From contig CALXGD010000186.1 of the NCBI GenBank assembly GCA_944387745.1, positions 1-22,133 of the forward strand: DNA of 22,133 nt, given 5' to 3'. The translations under genes were made by a program, and so were the position numbers. This DNA is from an uncultured Oscillospiraceae bacterium. GTDB lineage: Bacteria; Bacillota_A; Clostridia; Oscillospirales; Oscillospiraceae. Positions 16,170-22,133 of the stretch are shown one piece after another. Under the pieces are notes generated by a model. It did no database searches. It saw nothing but the letters and a program-made list of their open reading frames with translations, and was not told the origin of the DNA. The stretch's first letter is position 1; each line of letters starts with the position of its first letter.

Positions 16170-17038
16170 TCCTCATCCTCCTTCCGGCTCCGGGAGAAGA
16201 GATTGGAGACCAGGGCGCTCAGACTCAAGCTCTTCTCCTCCTCCGACTGCTCCGGGAGCAGCTCGTTGCGCAGCAGCCGCTCCAGAGTCTCCGGCGCCAG
16301 GTGGCGCTTGAGCATCCCCCCTGTGGCGGCGGAGATGGAGCCCGTCTCCTCTGAGACGATGACCACCACCGCGTCGGAGTGCTCGCTCATGCCGATGCCC
16401 GCCCGGTGGCGCATCCCCAGGTCCCGGCTCAAATTCACGTTGCCCGACAGGGGGAGCATACAGCCCGCCCCCACAATTCTGCCCTCCCGCACAATGACTG
16501 CCCCGTCGTGGAGAGGTGCCTTGTTCCAGAAGAGGTTCTTCAGCAGCTCGCTGGACACGGAGCAGTCCAGGGGCGTCCCCGTCTTAATCACGTCGTCCAG
16601 CAGATTCTTCCGCTCAAAGACCATGAGAGCCCCCACCTTATCCTTGGACATGGAGGTGTAGGCATCCACCGTCTCTCGGATGGCGGTCTCCATATCGTGG
16701 AGGGAGGCGGGGCGCTGGCTGCTAAACACGCTGGAGAGCCTGCCGCTGCCCAGCCGCTCCAGGCCCCGGCGCAGCTCTGGCTGGAAAAGGATCACCAGCA
16801 CCAGAATTCCCCATTCCACCACCCAGTTCAGCACCCAGCTGGTGGCGGTGAGCTGCAGCCAATCGGCCAGGCCCATGGCCACCAGCAGCACCACAATTCC
16901 CTTGACCACCCGTCCGGAGCTGCTCTTGCGCATGATCCACAGCAGCTGGTAGATAGCAAAGGTCAAAATCGCAATATCCAGCAGGTCTGAGATCCGAACG
17001 GTGGCCATAAAGGGGATCTCGTTTTGGATAAAGCTCAT
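16166..17038 (-). CDS. cdaA: Diadenylate cyclase CdaA
   Basis: Membrane enzyme that condenses two ATP into the second messenger c-di-AMP, which governs potassium and osmolyte homeostasis and cell wall integrity. Three N-terminal transmembrane helices (about 15-34, 46-64, 70-86) precede the DAC domain with the active-site motifs DGA (178-180) and RHR (210-212). A Glu/Ser-rich C-terminal tail follows. The start is uncertain: I use ATG at 17038, which has GGAG six bases upstream; TTG at 17053 behind AAGGAAGGGG and GTG at 17077 are in-frame alternatives. A near-consensus promoter lies about 110 bases upstream, so cdaA heads this operon. Only the start is in doubt. Confidence 0.95.
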   Translation of the reverse strand: MSFIQNEIPFMATVRISDLLDIAILTFAIYQLLWIMRKSSSGRVVKGIVVLLVAMGLADWLQLTATSWVLNWVVEWGILVLVILFQPELRRGLERLGSGRLSSVFSSQRPASLHDMETAIRETVDAYTSMSKDKVGALMVFERKNLLDDVIKTGTPLDCSVSSELLKNLFWNKAPLHDGAVIVREGRIVGAGCMLPLSGNVNLSRDLGMRHRAGIGMSEHSDAVVVIVSEETGSISAATGGMLKRHLAPETLERLLRNELLPEQSEEEKSLSLSALVSNLFSRSRKEDEE

Positions 17039-17143
17039 TACGGTCTCCAGCAATGCGACCCCTTCCTTCCTGTACACGCTGGTCGCGCTCTCCCCAGGGA
17101 AGAAGCCTGTCCGTCCCCAGGAGACAATATGTCTATCTTAGTT

Positions 17144-17172
17144 ATTATACGATATTCCGCTGGGATTGGCAA
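17144..17172 (-). promoter_or_regulatory. Sigma-A-type promoter for the cdaA operon
   Basis: On the minus strand a -35 TTGCCA (17167-17172) is followed by exactly 17 bases and a perfect -10 TATAAT (17144-17149). It lies in the only AT-rich stretch of the csd-cdaA gap. Transcription would start near 17137, leaving a leader of about 100 bases before cdaA. It fits a promoter for cdaA, cdaR and the genes after them. Confidence 0.8.
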
Positions 17173-17194
17173 CATGAATTCCCAGGCAAGAGAT

Positions 17195-17213
17195 GAAAAT
17201 TTCTTAAATTTTC
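17195..17213. promoter_or_regulatory. Perfect AT-rich inverted repeat upstream of the cdaA promoter
   Basis: Eight-base arms GAAAATTT and AAATTTTC flank a three-base centre. The repeat is 22 bases upstream of the -35 box, where an activator site or UP-like element could lie. Immediately beyond it (17214-17242) is a GC-rich segment containing the palindrome GGGCGGCCGCCC, which could fold as the 3' end of the desulfurase transcript. Whether the pair forms a terminator (the U-run is poor) or an operator cannot be told from sequence. Confidence 0.4.
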
Positions 17214-17264
17214 CCCGGGCGGCCGCCCCTGAATCGGGAAGAGCACCCGGGGTCAACGGAGAAC

Positions 17265-18386
17265 CTACAAAATGTCCCGCATCAGCCGCAGGAAGCCCAG
17301 GACCTCCTCCCGGCGGGTAAAGGCGGACACGCTGGCCCGGAGGGTCCCCGTCTCCAGCGTCCCCGCCGTCCGGTGGGCCAGGGGCGCGCAGTGGAGGCCC
17401 GCCCGCAGGGCCACGCCCCGCTGTCCCAGCTCCTCCGCCAGCTCCTCGCAGTCCCGGCCCTCCACTCGGAAGGAGAGCACTCCGGCCTGGGCGCCGGAGT
17501 CGGCTGGAGCCAGAAATACCTCCACGCCGGGCAGACGGGACAGCCCCTCCCCCATCCGGCGGAGCAGCGCTCCCTCCCGGCGGGCAATGGTGTCCACCCC
17601 CTCCCGGCGGAGGAAGCGCAGGCCCTCCAGCAGGCCGGCGATCCCCACCATATTGTGAGTGCCGGCCTCCAAGCGGTCCGGGAGGAAGTCCGGCATCTCC
17701 TGGCGCAGGGAGAGGCTGCCCGTCCCCCCCTCCAGCAGAGTGTCCCCCTCCCGCCCGCATAGGAGCAGGCCGGTGCCCTGGGGCCCGTAGAGCCCCTTGT
17801 GCCCTGGCATGGCAATGAAGGCCGCCCCCAGCCGGGCAAAATCCAGGGGCAGACAGCCGGCAGACTGGGAGGCGTCAATGACCAGCGGAACATTCCGCCG
17901 GCGGCACAGGGCGGCGATGGCCTCCACCGGCAAAATAAATCCGAACACATTGGAGACATGGGTACACACCACCGCCCCCACCTCCCCAGTCAGCTCCCGA
18001 TCAAATGCCTCCAGCATCCCCTCCCGGTCGAAGAGCGGGGCGGTAGCGGCCTTGATTTTCACCCCCGGAATGGCGCGGAGGGGCCGGGTGACTGCATTGT
18101 GCTCATAGCCAGAGATGAGGACGGTGCTGTCCGGCTTCACCAGCGTTTTCAGGGCGATGTTCAGGCCGTGGGTGGCGTTGAAGGTAAAGACCACCCGCTC
18201 CGGCTCCGGGACGTGAAAGAGGGCAGCCGCCTCCTGGCGGCAGGCAAAGGCGGTCTCCGCCGCCCGGCGAGCTGGCCCATACCCGCCCCGGCCGGGGGAA
18301 CTCATGTTTCCCACTGCCCAGGCACAGGCCCGGGCCACCGCTGGAGGCTTGCGCAGGGTGGTGGCGGCACTGTCCAGATAGATCAC
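17265..18386 (-). CDS. Class V aminotransferase, cysteine desulfurase family
   Basis: PLP enzyme expected to remove sulfur (or selenium) from cysteine (or selenocysteine). In the 373-residue protein the N-terminus YLDSAATT is typical, with PLP-contact H96 (GYEHNAV), D171 (IDASQSAG) and Schiff-base K197 (PGHKG). C333 in GLHCAPLAH is the candidate persulfide cysteine. It resembles the group of desulfurase-like proteins found in Clostridia outside the main isc/suf operons. The start is GTG at 18386: it overlaps the DUF3343 stop (GTGA) and has GGGAGG about seven bases upstream; the frame is open further upstream but that part is antisense-like and unsupported. Coupling to a DUF3343 protein suggests a donor-carrier pair. 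Confidence 0.92.
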   Translation of the reverse strand: MIYLDSAATTLRKPPAVARACAWAVGNMSSPGRGGYGPARRAAETAFACRQEAAALFHVPEPERVVFTFNATHGLNIALKTLVKPDSTVLISGYEHNAVTRPLRAIPGVKIKAATAPLFDREGMLEAFDRELTGEVGAVVCTHVSNVFGFILPVEAIAALCRRRNVPLVIDASQSAGCLPLDFARLGAAFIAMPGHKGLYGPQGTGLLLCGREGDTLLEGGTGSLSLRQEMPDFLPDRLEAGTHNMVGIAGLLEGLRFLRREGVDTIARREGALLRRMGEGLSRLPGVEVFLAPADSGAQAGVLSFRVEGRDCEELAEELGQRGVALRAGLHCAPLAHRTAGTLETGTLRASVSAFTRREEVLGFLRLMRDIL

Positions 18387-18637
18387 AGCTCCACCTCCCG
18401 CCAGCTTCCGTCGCTTGTGGTAATGAAAATGCGCTTGGGGTCCAGGGCGGCCCGGTGGAGCACCCGCAGAGCATCGGCCAAGTGCCGCTGGGAGATCTTC
18501 ACCGAGTGGCTGCACCCCTCCCCCGCGATGCTCTTGGGGGAGCGGAGAATATGGGCCGTGATCCCCGCCCGCTCCAGGGCGGCGGCGGTGCGCTGGGCGT
18601 AGGTCAGGGAGCGGCACACAATGAGATAATAGAGCAT
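18383..18637 (-). CDS. DUF3343 protein, putative sulfur/selenium carrier-like
   Basis: An 84-residue soluble protein of the DUF3343 family, which has been described as a putative Se/S carrier-like group and often sits beside class V desulfurases. Visible features: MLYYLIVCRSLTYAQR at the start with C8, then ALERAGI, and the segment GCSHSVKIS with a second cysteine near residue 42, a plausible sulfur-carrying position. I choose the ATG at 18637 because AAAGGA lies eight bases upstream; an in-frame ATG at 18685 has no site. That ribosome site lies inside one copy of a REP-like motif. The stop overlaps the desulfurase GTG. The function is inferred from family and partner. Confidence 0.85.
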   Translation of the reverse strand: MLYYLIVCRSLTYAQRTAAALERAGITAHILRSPKSIAGEGCSHSVKISQRHLADALRVLHRAALDPKRIFITTSDGSWREVEL

Positions 18638-18640
18638 GGC

Positions 18641-18780
18641 ACGGTTCCTTTCCAGGGGGACGCACTGAAAAACCGTTCCCCTCATGCCAGCCTATGCGCC
18701 AAAGGCAGAGACGGTTCTTTTGGCGAACACAGAGGACGGTTCCTCTGCCCCGCATCTGCGTGACAAAAGGACCGTCCCCT
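18641..18780. repeat. Cluster of REP-like ACGGTTC palindromic motifs
   Basis: Five copies of a short motif with core ACGGTTC/C or its complement occur in the ispF-DUF3343 gap: 18641-18650 (+), 18671-18680 (-), 18711-18722 (+), 18736-18745 (+) and 18771-18780 (-). Copies 1 and 2 are inverted, as are copies 3 and 5 (twelve-base arms at 18711-18722 and 18764-18775, one mismatch). Copy 4 lies in a small hairpin with six-base arms, 18731-18746. The pattern is like REP sequences mobilised by REP-associated tyrosine transposases in Firmicutes; no transposase is in the window. The fold could act on the DUF3343 leader. Confidence 0.7.
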
Positions 18781-18785
18781 TGTCT

Positions 18786-19265
18786 CTATCGTCTGACCAG
18801 CAGGCAGACCGCATGGGCGGCCATGCCCTCTTCCGCCCCGGTGAAGCCCAGCCTCTCCTCAGTGGTGGCCTTTACGTTCACCTGGTCCGGTTCCATTTTC
18901 ATGCGGGCGGCCAGGTTGTCCCGCATCTGTAGGAGGTAGGGAGCCAGCTTGGGCTTCTGGGCCAAAATAGTGGCGTCCACGTTGCCCACCTGATACCCCT
19001 TCTCCTCCAGCAGCTCCATCACACGGTCCAACAGGACCAGACTGTCCGCCCCAGCGTAAGTCGGGTCAGTGTCCGGGAAGTGCCTGCCAATGTCCCCCAG
19101 GGCGGCCGCCCCCAGCAGGGCGTCCATCACCGCATGGGTGAGCACGTCTGCATCTGAGTGCCCCAACAGGCCCAGGGTGTGGGGCACCTCCACCCCGCCC
19201 AAAATCAGCTTCCGCCCCTCCACCAGCCGGTGGACGTCATAGCCGTGTCCAATGCGCATGGTCAT
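18786..19265 (-). CDS. ispF: 2-C-methyl-D-erythritol 2,4-cyclodiphosphate synthase
   Basis: Fifth enzyme of the MEP isoprenoid pathway; it cyclises CDP-ME 2-phosphate to MEcPP, releasing CMP. The 159-residue protein has the metal-binding GYDVH (Asp and His) near the N-terminus, [19 protein letters not shown] with the second His, [11 protein letters not shown], and the C-terminal signature [20 protein letters not shown]. The ATG at 19265 overlaps the ispD stop (ATGA) with GGGGAG four bases upstream; an ATG two codons later is an alternative. It uses the stop TAG. Size and motifs are complete. Confidence 0.97.
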   Translation of the reverse strand: MTMRIGHGYDVHRLVEGRKLILGGVEVPHTLGLLGHSDADVLTHAVMDALLGAAALGDIGRHFPDTDPTYAGADSLVLLDRVMELLEEKGYQVGNVDATILAQKPKLAPYLLQMRDNLAARMKMEPDQVNVKATTEERLGFTGAEEGMAAHAVCLLVRR

Positions 19266-19996
19266 AGCTCTCCCCGCTCCCTCGCTTCCAGAATGGCCTC
19301 CCCCAGAATCAGGTCAATGGGGGTGGTGAGTTTCAGATTCTCCCGGCTCCCCCTTGTGAGAGACACCTTCATGCCCAGCCGCTCCACGGCGGCACAGTCG
19401 TCGGTGAGCACCTCCCCGTCCTCCAGGGCCTTCTGCACCGCTGCCCGGATCAGATCGGCCTGAAACACCTGGGGGGTCTGGACGGCGAACAGGGCAGAGC
19501 GGTCCACTGTCTCCACCGCCAGCCCCTTCTCCGCCCGCTTCACCGTGTCTGTCACCGGCACCGCGGGGGCGGCGGCCCCCGTCTGAGACGCCTTTTCCAG
19601 CGCCTCCTCCAGCACCTCCGGGGGCAGCAGAGGCCGGGCACCGTCGTGGATGGCGATGAGCTCCGCGTCCTCCCGCACCTCCCGAAGGCCAGCCTGGACG
19701 GAGTGGATACGCTCCGCCCCGCCCTTGACCACCTTGGTCACCTTGGAGAAGGCGAAGTCCCGGCACAGGCCGCCGATCTCTACCAGCAGGTCCTCCCGGG
19801 TGACCACCACGATCTCCGCCACCGCCGGACACTGCTGAAAGGTCCGCAGGGTGCGGACTAGGACCGGGCAGTCCCCCAGGGGGGCCAGCACCTTGTCTAC
19901 CCCCTCCATCCGCCGGGCGCTCCCGGCGGCCACGATTACGGCGGAACAGATATGTACGGATTTTTTCCGGCTCAGCCGGGAAAAGAGGCCAGCCAT
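19262..19996 (-). CDS. ispD: 2-C-methyl-D-erythritol 4-phosphate cytidylyltransferase
   Basis: Third step of the MEP pathway: couples MEP to CTP to give CDP-ME. The 244-residue protein has the nucleotide loop [10 protein letters not shown] with the following Lys, IHDGARPL, the VPVTDTVK segment, QTPQVFQ and TDDCAAVE. Relative to many IspD proteins it has an N-terminal extension of about 18 basic residues ([12 protein letters not shown]). The start is the ATG at 19996 with GGGAGGG six bases upstream; a TTG six codons earlier sits before that site. Between carD and this gene is a short hairpin with a T-run, so its expression may be below that of carD. The stop overlaps ispF. Confidence 0.96.
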   Translation of the reverse strand: MAGLFSRLSRKKSVHICSAVIVAAGSARRMEGVDKVLAPLGDCPVLVRTLRTFQQCPAVAEIVVVTREDLLVEIGGLCRDFAFSKVTKVVKGGAERIHSVQAGLREVREDAELIAIHDGARPLLPPEVLEEALEKASQTGAAAPAVPVTDTVKRAEKGLAVETVDRSALFAVQTPQVFQADLIRAAVQKALEDGEVLTDDCAAVERLGMKVSLTRGSRENLKLTTPIDLILGEAILEARERGEL

Positions 19997-20012
19997 CCTC
20001 GTCCCTCCCTGC

Positions 20013-20036
20013 AAAAGAGGAGCCCTCCGGCTCCCC
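20013..20036 (-). terminator. Possible attenuating hairpin between carD and ispD
   Basis: In minus-strand RNA GGAGCC and GGCTCC pair around a four-base loop (arms 20029-20034 and 20019-20024, loop 20025-20028), and wobble pairs extend the stem. It is followed by UCUUUU. The stem is short and the U-run imperfect, so only partial termination is likely. It would separate carD from ispD-ispF expression while keeping them on one transcript. Confidence 0.4.
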
Positions 20037-20061
20037 CCTTGTCCTCACTTAGTTTATTCTA

Positions 20062-20538
20062 TTACGCCAGCGCCTGGTTGATGCGCTCCTCCACAGCCTC
20101 ATAGCTGCTGCTCTGGCTCATCACAATCTCGGAGATCAAGATCTGCTTGGCGGAGTGGAGCATCTTCCGCTCCCCAGTGGAGAGGCCCCGCTGTCCGTCC
20201 CGGAGCATGAGCCCCTTCACCACCTGGGCCACCTGGAACAGGTCGCCGCTTTTGAGGCGCTCCATGTTCTCCCGATACCGGCGGTTCCAGTTGGAGGTCA
20301 TGTCCACCTGGAGGGATGCAAGCTCGTCCAGCACCCGGTCCGCCACGGCCCGGTCCACAATGGGGCGCACACCGATTGACTCGCAGTGCTCCACCGGCAC
20401 CATTACCACCATGGCCCGCACCGGAAGTTTCAGGACATAATAGTCCCGAAGCACACCGTTTACCTTCTTCTGCACAATGCTCTCTACGATCCCCGCCCCG
20501 TGCATGGGGTGGACCACTTTGTCCCCAATGTGAAACAA
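20062..20538 (-). CDS. CarD family transcriptional regulator
   Basis: Members of this CarD/CdnL family bind RNA polymerase beta and stabilise open promoter complexes, including those of rRNA genes. The 158-residue protein begins FHIGDKVVHPMHGAG, the diagnostic RNA-polymerase-interacting Tudor-like domain (1-65), followed by a helical C-terminal domain (about 70-158). I set the start at the TTG at 20538 because GGAGGTG (20551-20545) is six bases upstream and the protein then begins as homologues do. An ATG at 20571 is in frame but lacks a ribosome site and adds eleven residues unlike the family. A near-consensus promoter lies about 125 bases upstream, so this gene heads the carD-ispD-ispF operon. 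Confidence 0.93.
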   Translation of the reverse strand: MFHIGDKVVHPMHGAGIVESIVQKKVNGVLRDYYVLKLPVRAMVVMVPVEHCESIGVRPIVDRAVADRVLDELASLQVDMTSNWNRRYRENMERLKSGDLFQVAQVVKGLMLRDGQRGLSTGERKMLHSAKQILISEIVMSQSSSYEAVEERINQALA

Positions 20539-20544
20539 CGGCAA

Positions 20545-20551
20545 CACCTCC
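20545..20551 (-). promoter_or_regulatory. Ribosome binding site deciding a TTG start for carD
   Basis: GGAGGTG on the minus strand lies six bases before TTG at 20538. The upstream ATG at 20571 has no purine-rich site within range. The site supports the shorter protein. Confidence 0.75.
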
Positions 20552-20660
20552 AGTCCCGCCCACTGATCCATGGGCCCGCTTCACATTTCTCGCGCCCGGG
20601 CCCCTGTCCCAGTGGGGGCAAAAAACTCCGGACACGCTGTTCCATAATACTCCAAGCATA

Positions 20661-20689
20661 TTATACCCAGTTTTCCGTTCTTTGACAAG
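20661..20689 (-). promoter_or_regulatory. Sigma-A-type promoter for carD-ispD-ispF
   Basis: TTGTCA (20684-20689) and a perfect TATAAT (20661-20666) are separated by exactly 17 bases. The region 20539-20911 (373 bases) is otherwise non-coding: an AT-rich block upstream of the -35 box, this promoter, a leader of about 115 bases with a T-run after CCGGAG, and the terminator of the preceding fusion gene. Short open frames there show no coding signature. Confidence 0.85.
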
Positions 20690-20857
20690 TTTTTTATGGT
20701 TTCTCGAAAAATTTTCCTTAATTTTAACATTTTGCTTGGGATTTCTGTCTGAGAAAACAGGAAGCCCCAATTTACTCCTGTGCTCCCGCCCGCTGGCAGT
20801 TGGAAGCAGCAAGAGAAATTTTGAACCTGGGAACACAACATAAAGTCGGAAAATAGG

Positions 20858-20884
20858 AAAAGCGCCGCCTTGCGGCGGCGCTTT
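20858..20884 (-). terminator. Intrinsic terminator after the IspH-S1 gene
   Basis: A GC-rich perfect inverted repeat (arms 20858-20869 and 20874-20884, loop GCAA in the minus-strand RNA) follows the fusion gene stop by 27 bases. The minus-strand transcript ends the stem with UUUU and a pyrimidine-rich tail. The flanks also give an A-run on the other side. It cleanly separates the fusion gene from the carD promoter. Confidence 0.8.
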
Positions 20885-20911
20885 AAGAAATTTTTGTCTG
20901 GAGCGCAGGGC

Positions 20912-22133
20912 TTACTCCTGGGGCTCGTCCTCAGCAGCCGCCTCCTCAGCGGGCTCCTCCTGGGCGGGGGCTTCCTCCAGCAGAGCGCGGATGGACAGGG
21001 AGACCTTCTTGTTCTCCATATCCACGTCGGTGATCTTCACGTCCACCTTGTCGCCCTCGGCCAGCACGTCTCCGGGCTTCTCAATGCGGTGGTCGGCGAT
21101 CTGGGAGATGTGGATCAGACCGTCCACGCCGGGCACCACCTCGGCAAAGGCGCCGAAGGACATCAGCTTCACCACCCGCACATTGGCGGTGTCGCCCACC
21201 TGGTAGGTGGTGGTGAACACGGTCCAGGGATCCTGGCTGCGGTCCTTCATGCCCAGGGAGATCTTTTTCTTCTCCGGGTCATAGGAGATGACGTACACGT
21301 CCACGGTGTCCCCCACCTTCACCACCTCGGAGGGGTGCTTGATGCGGCTCCAGGACAGCTCGGAGATGTGGACCATGCCGTCCACGCCGCCGATGTCCAC
21401 AAAGGCGCCGTGAGAGGTCAGGGACTTCACGGTGCCGGTGTAGTGCTTGCCCACCTCGATCTCGGACCACACCTTCTCAGCGGCGGCAGCCCGCTCAGCG
21501 CGGGTGACCCGGCTGATGGAGCCCACCACACGGCGGCGGGAGCGGTTGACCTCGGTGATGATCAGGCGCACTCTCTGCTTCACCAGGGTGCTCATGGGAG
21601 TCTCCCGGGGCAGACCGGTCTGGGAGGCGGGGACGAACACCCGAATGCCCTTCACAGACACCACGACGCCGCCCTTGTTGTCCTCGGTGACCACACCCTC
21701 CAGAACGGTGCCGTTCTCATGGGCGGACTCCACCTCTTCCCAGTGCTTGTCCACGTCCAGACGGCGCTTGGACAGGTTGACCACGCCCTCCTGGTCGTTG
21801 ACCCGGACCACAATGGCCTCAATCTCGTCACCGATCTTCACCAGGTCCTCCGCCTTGGCGTTGGGATCGTCGCAGAGCTCAGAGACCGGGATATAACCGG
21901 AGTGCTTGGTGCCCAGGTCCACCTGAATCTCGGTGGGCGTAATGGCCACTACAGTACCAGTTACCTTATCCCCATTATTCAAAGTTTTGATCGATTGCTC
22001 CAGCATATCAGCAAAGGACTCCTCGATCTCCATGATTTCATCGCTCATTTTGTCACAAACCTCCTTTATTATCCACGCGGGTGTGGAAGCACCCGCAGTG
22101 ATGCCGACAACTTCTGCCTGGGCCAGCCGGCTC
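20912..22133 (-). CDS. ispH-rpsA: IspH-ribosomal protein S1 fusion (5' partial)
   Basis: The reading frame stays open from the right window edge through the S1-like part. The first 28 visible codons encode the last residues of IspH (HMBPP reductase, final MEP step) with the hallmark GITAGASTPAWII, and continue without stop into MSDEIMEIEESFADML, followed by four S1 RNA-binding repeats (roughly residues 24-98, 114-181, 198-269 and 284-353 counted from that Met), and an acidic Glu/Ala-rich tail. Such IspH-S1 fusions are known in Clostridia. AAAGGAGG lies eleven bases before the internal ATG at 22048, so a separate S1-like protein (378 residues) might also be made. The iron-sulfur cysteines of IspH are outside the window. 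The stop is followed by a strong terminator. Confidence 0.9.
   Translation of the reverse strand, partial: SRLAQAEVVGITAGASTPAWIIKEVCDKMSDEIMEIEESFADMLEQSIKTLNNGDKVTGTVVAITPTEIQVDLGTKHSGYIPVSELCDDPNAKAEDLVKIGDEIEAIVVRVNDQEGVVNLSKRRLDVDKHWEEVESAHENGTVLEGVVTEDNKGGVVVSVKGIRVFVPASQTGLPRETPMSTLVKQRVRLIITEVNRSRRRVVGSISRVTRAERAAAAEKVWSEIEVGKHYTGTVKSLTSHGAFVDIGGVDGMVHISELSWSRIKHPSEVVKVGDTVDVYVISYDPEKKKISLGMKDRSQDPWTVFTTTYQVGDTANVRVVKLMSFGAFAEVVPGVDGLIHISQIADHRIEKPGDVLAEGDKVDVKITDVDMENKKVSLSIRALLEEAPAQEEPAEEAAAEDEPQE
22060..22067 (-). promoter_or_regulatory. Possible internal ribosome site before the S1 part of the fusion
   Basis: AAAGGAGG on the minus strand is eleven bases before the in-frame ATG at 22048, inside the codons for the conserved IspH C-terminus. 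It could permit internal initiation of an S1-only protein. The spacing is on the long side and the residues encoded are conserved for protein reasons, so the match may be incidental. Confidence 0.4.

Noticed and set aside
18387..18755. N-terminal extension of the cysteine desulfurase frame
   Set aside because: It covers the DUF3343 gene in another frame and the repeat cluster; the GTG at 18386 has a ribosome site and starts the family-typical sequence.
20620..20650. Terminator-like T-run in the carD leader
   Set aside because: The T-run follows only a weak imperfect stem and lies just downstream of the promoter; an attenuator is possible but not supported enough.
20581..20841. Small minus-strand open frame of 86 codons in the carD promoter region
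   Set aside because: It runs through the -35 and -10 elements, has no ribosome site and no family resemblance.

Overview
The window is one co-oriented block: all 24 genes I can support lie on the minus strand, so transcription runs from high to low coordinates. The high-GC housekeeping genes point to a low-G+C-phylum (Firmicutes) member with a GC-rich genome. The IspH-S1 fusion, RemA, CdaA/CdaR, the Stp/PrkC pair and the CarD-IspD-IspF group suggest class Clostridia, probably Oscillospiraceae/Flavonifractor-like. That placement is an inference from gene content and protein wording; no search was run.

Layout in transcription order. (1) 22133-20912: the 3' part of an in-frame IspH-ribosomal protein S1 fusion, ended by a GC hairpin. 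(2) 20911-18786: an AT-rich spacer with a near-consensus sigma-A promoter, then carD, ispD and ispF. Together with the ispH end this puts three MEP isoprenoid functions within 3.4 kb. (3) 18785-17265: a cluster of short REP-like palindromic motifs, then a DUF3343 gene overlapping a class V cysteine desulfurase gene (possible sulfur or selenium handling). (4) 17264-12454: a second near-consensus promoter, then cdaA-cdaR (c-di-AMP synthesis and its regulator), an RseC-like protein, a DUF5685 protein, a J-domain protein with a cysteine-rich tail, and a small membrane protein. Most junctions in this run overlap or nearly touch. (5) 12347-1: the classic Firmicutes cluster yicC-remA-gmk-rpoZ-priA-def-fmt-rsmB-rlmN-stp-prkC-rsgA. 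It covers nucleotide supply, transcription, replication restart, N-formylmethionine initiation, rRNA methylation, Ser/Thr phosphosignalling and ribosome assembly. coaBC is not in its usual place between rpoZ and priA.

The main anomalies are an in-frame amber codon in yicC, the IspH-S1 fusion, the REP-like cluster in front of the DUF3343/desulfurase pair, a hairpin-rich element in the fmt-rsmB gap, and three successive genes (RseC-like, DUF5685, J-domain) that all carry cysteine clusters. The last is the best candidate for an uncharacterised functional unit. Most of the window is ordinary core genome; I see no CRISPR array, tRNA, rRNA, transposase or prophage gene.
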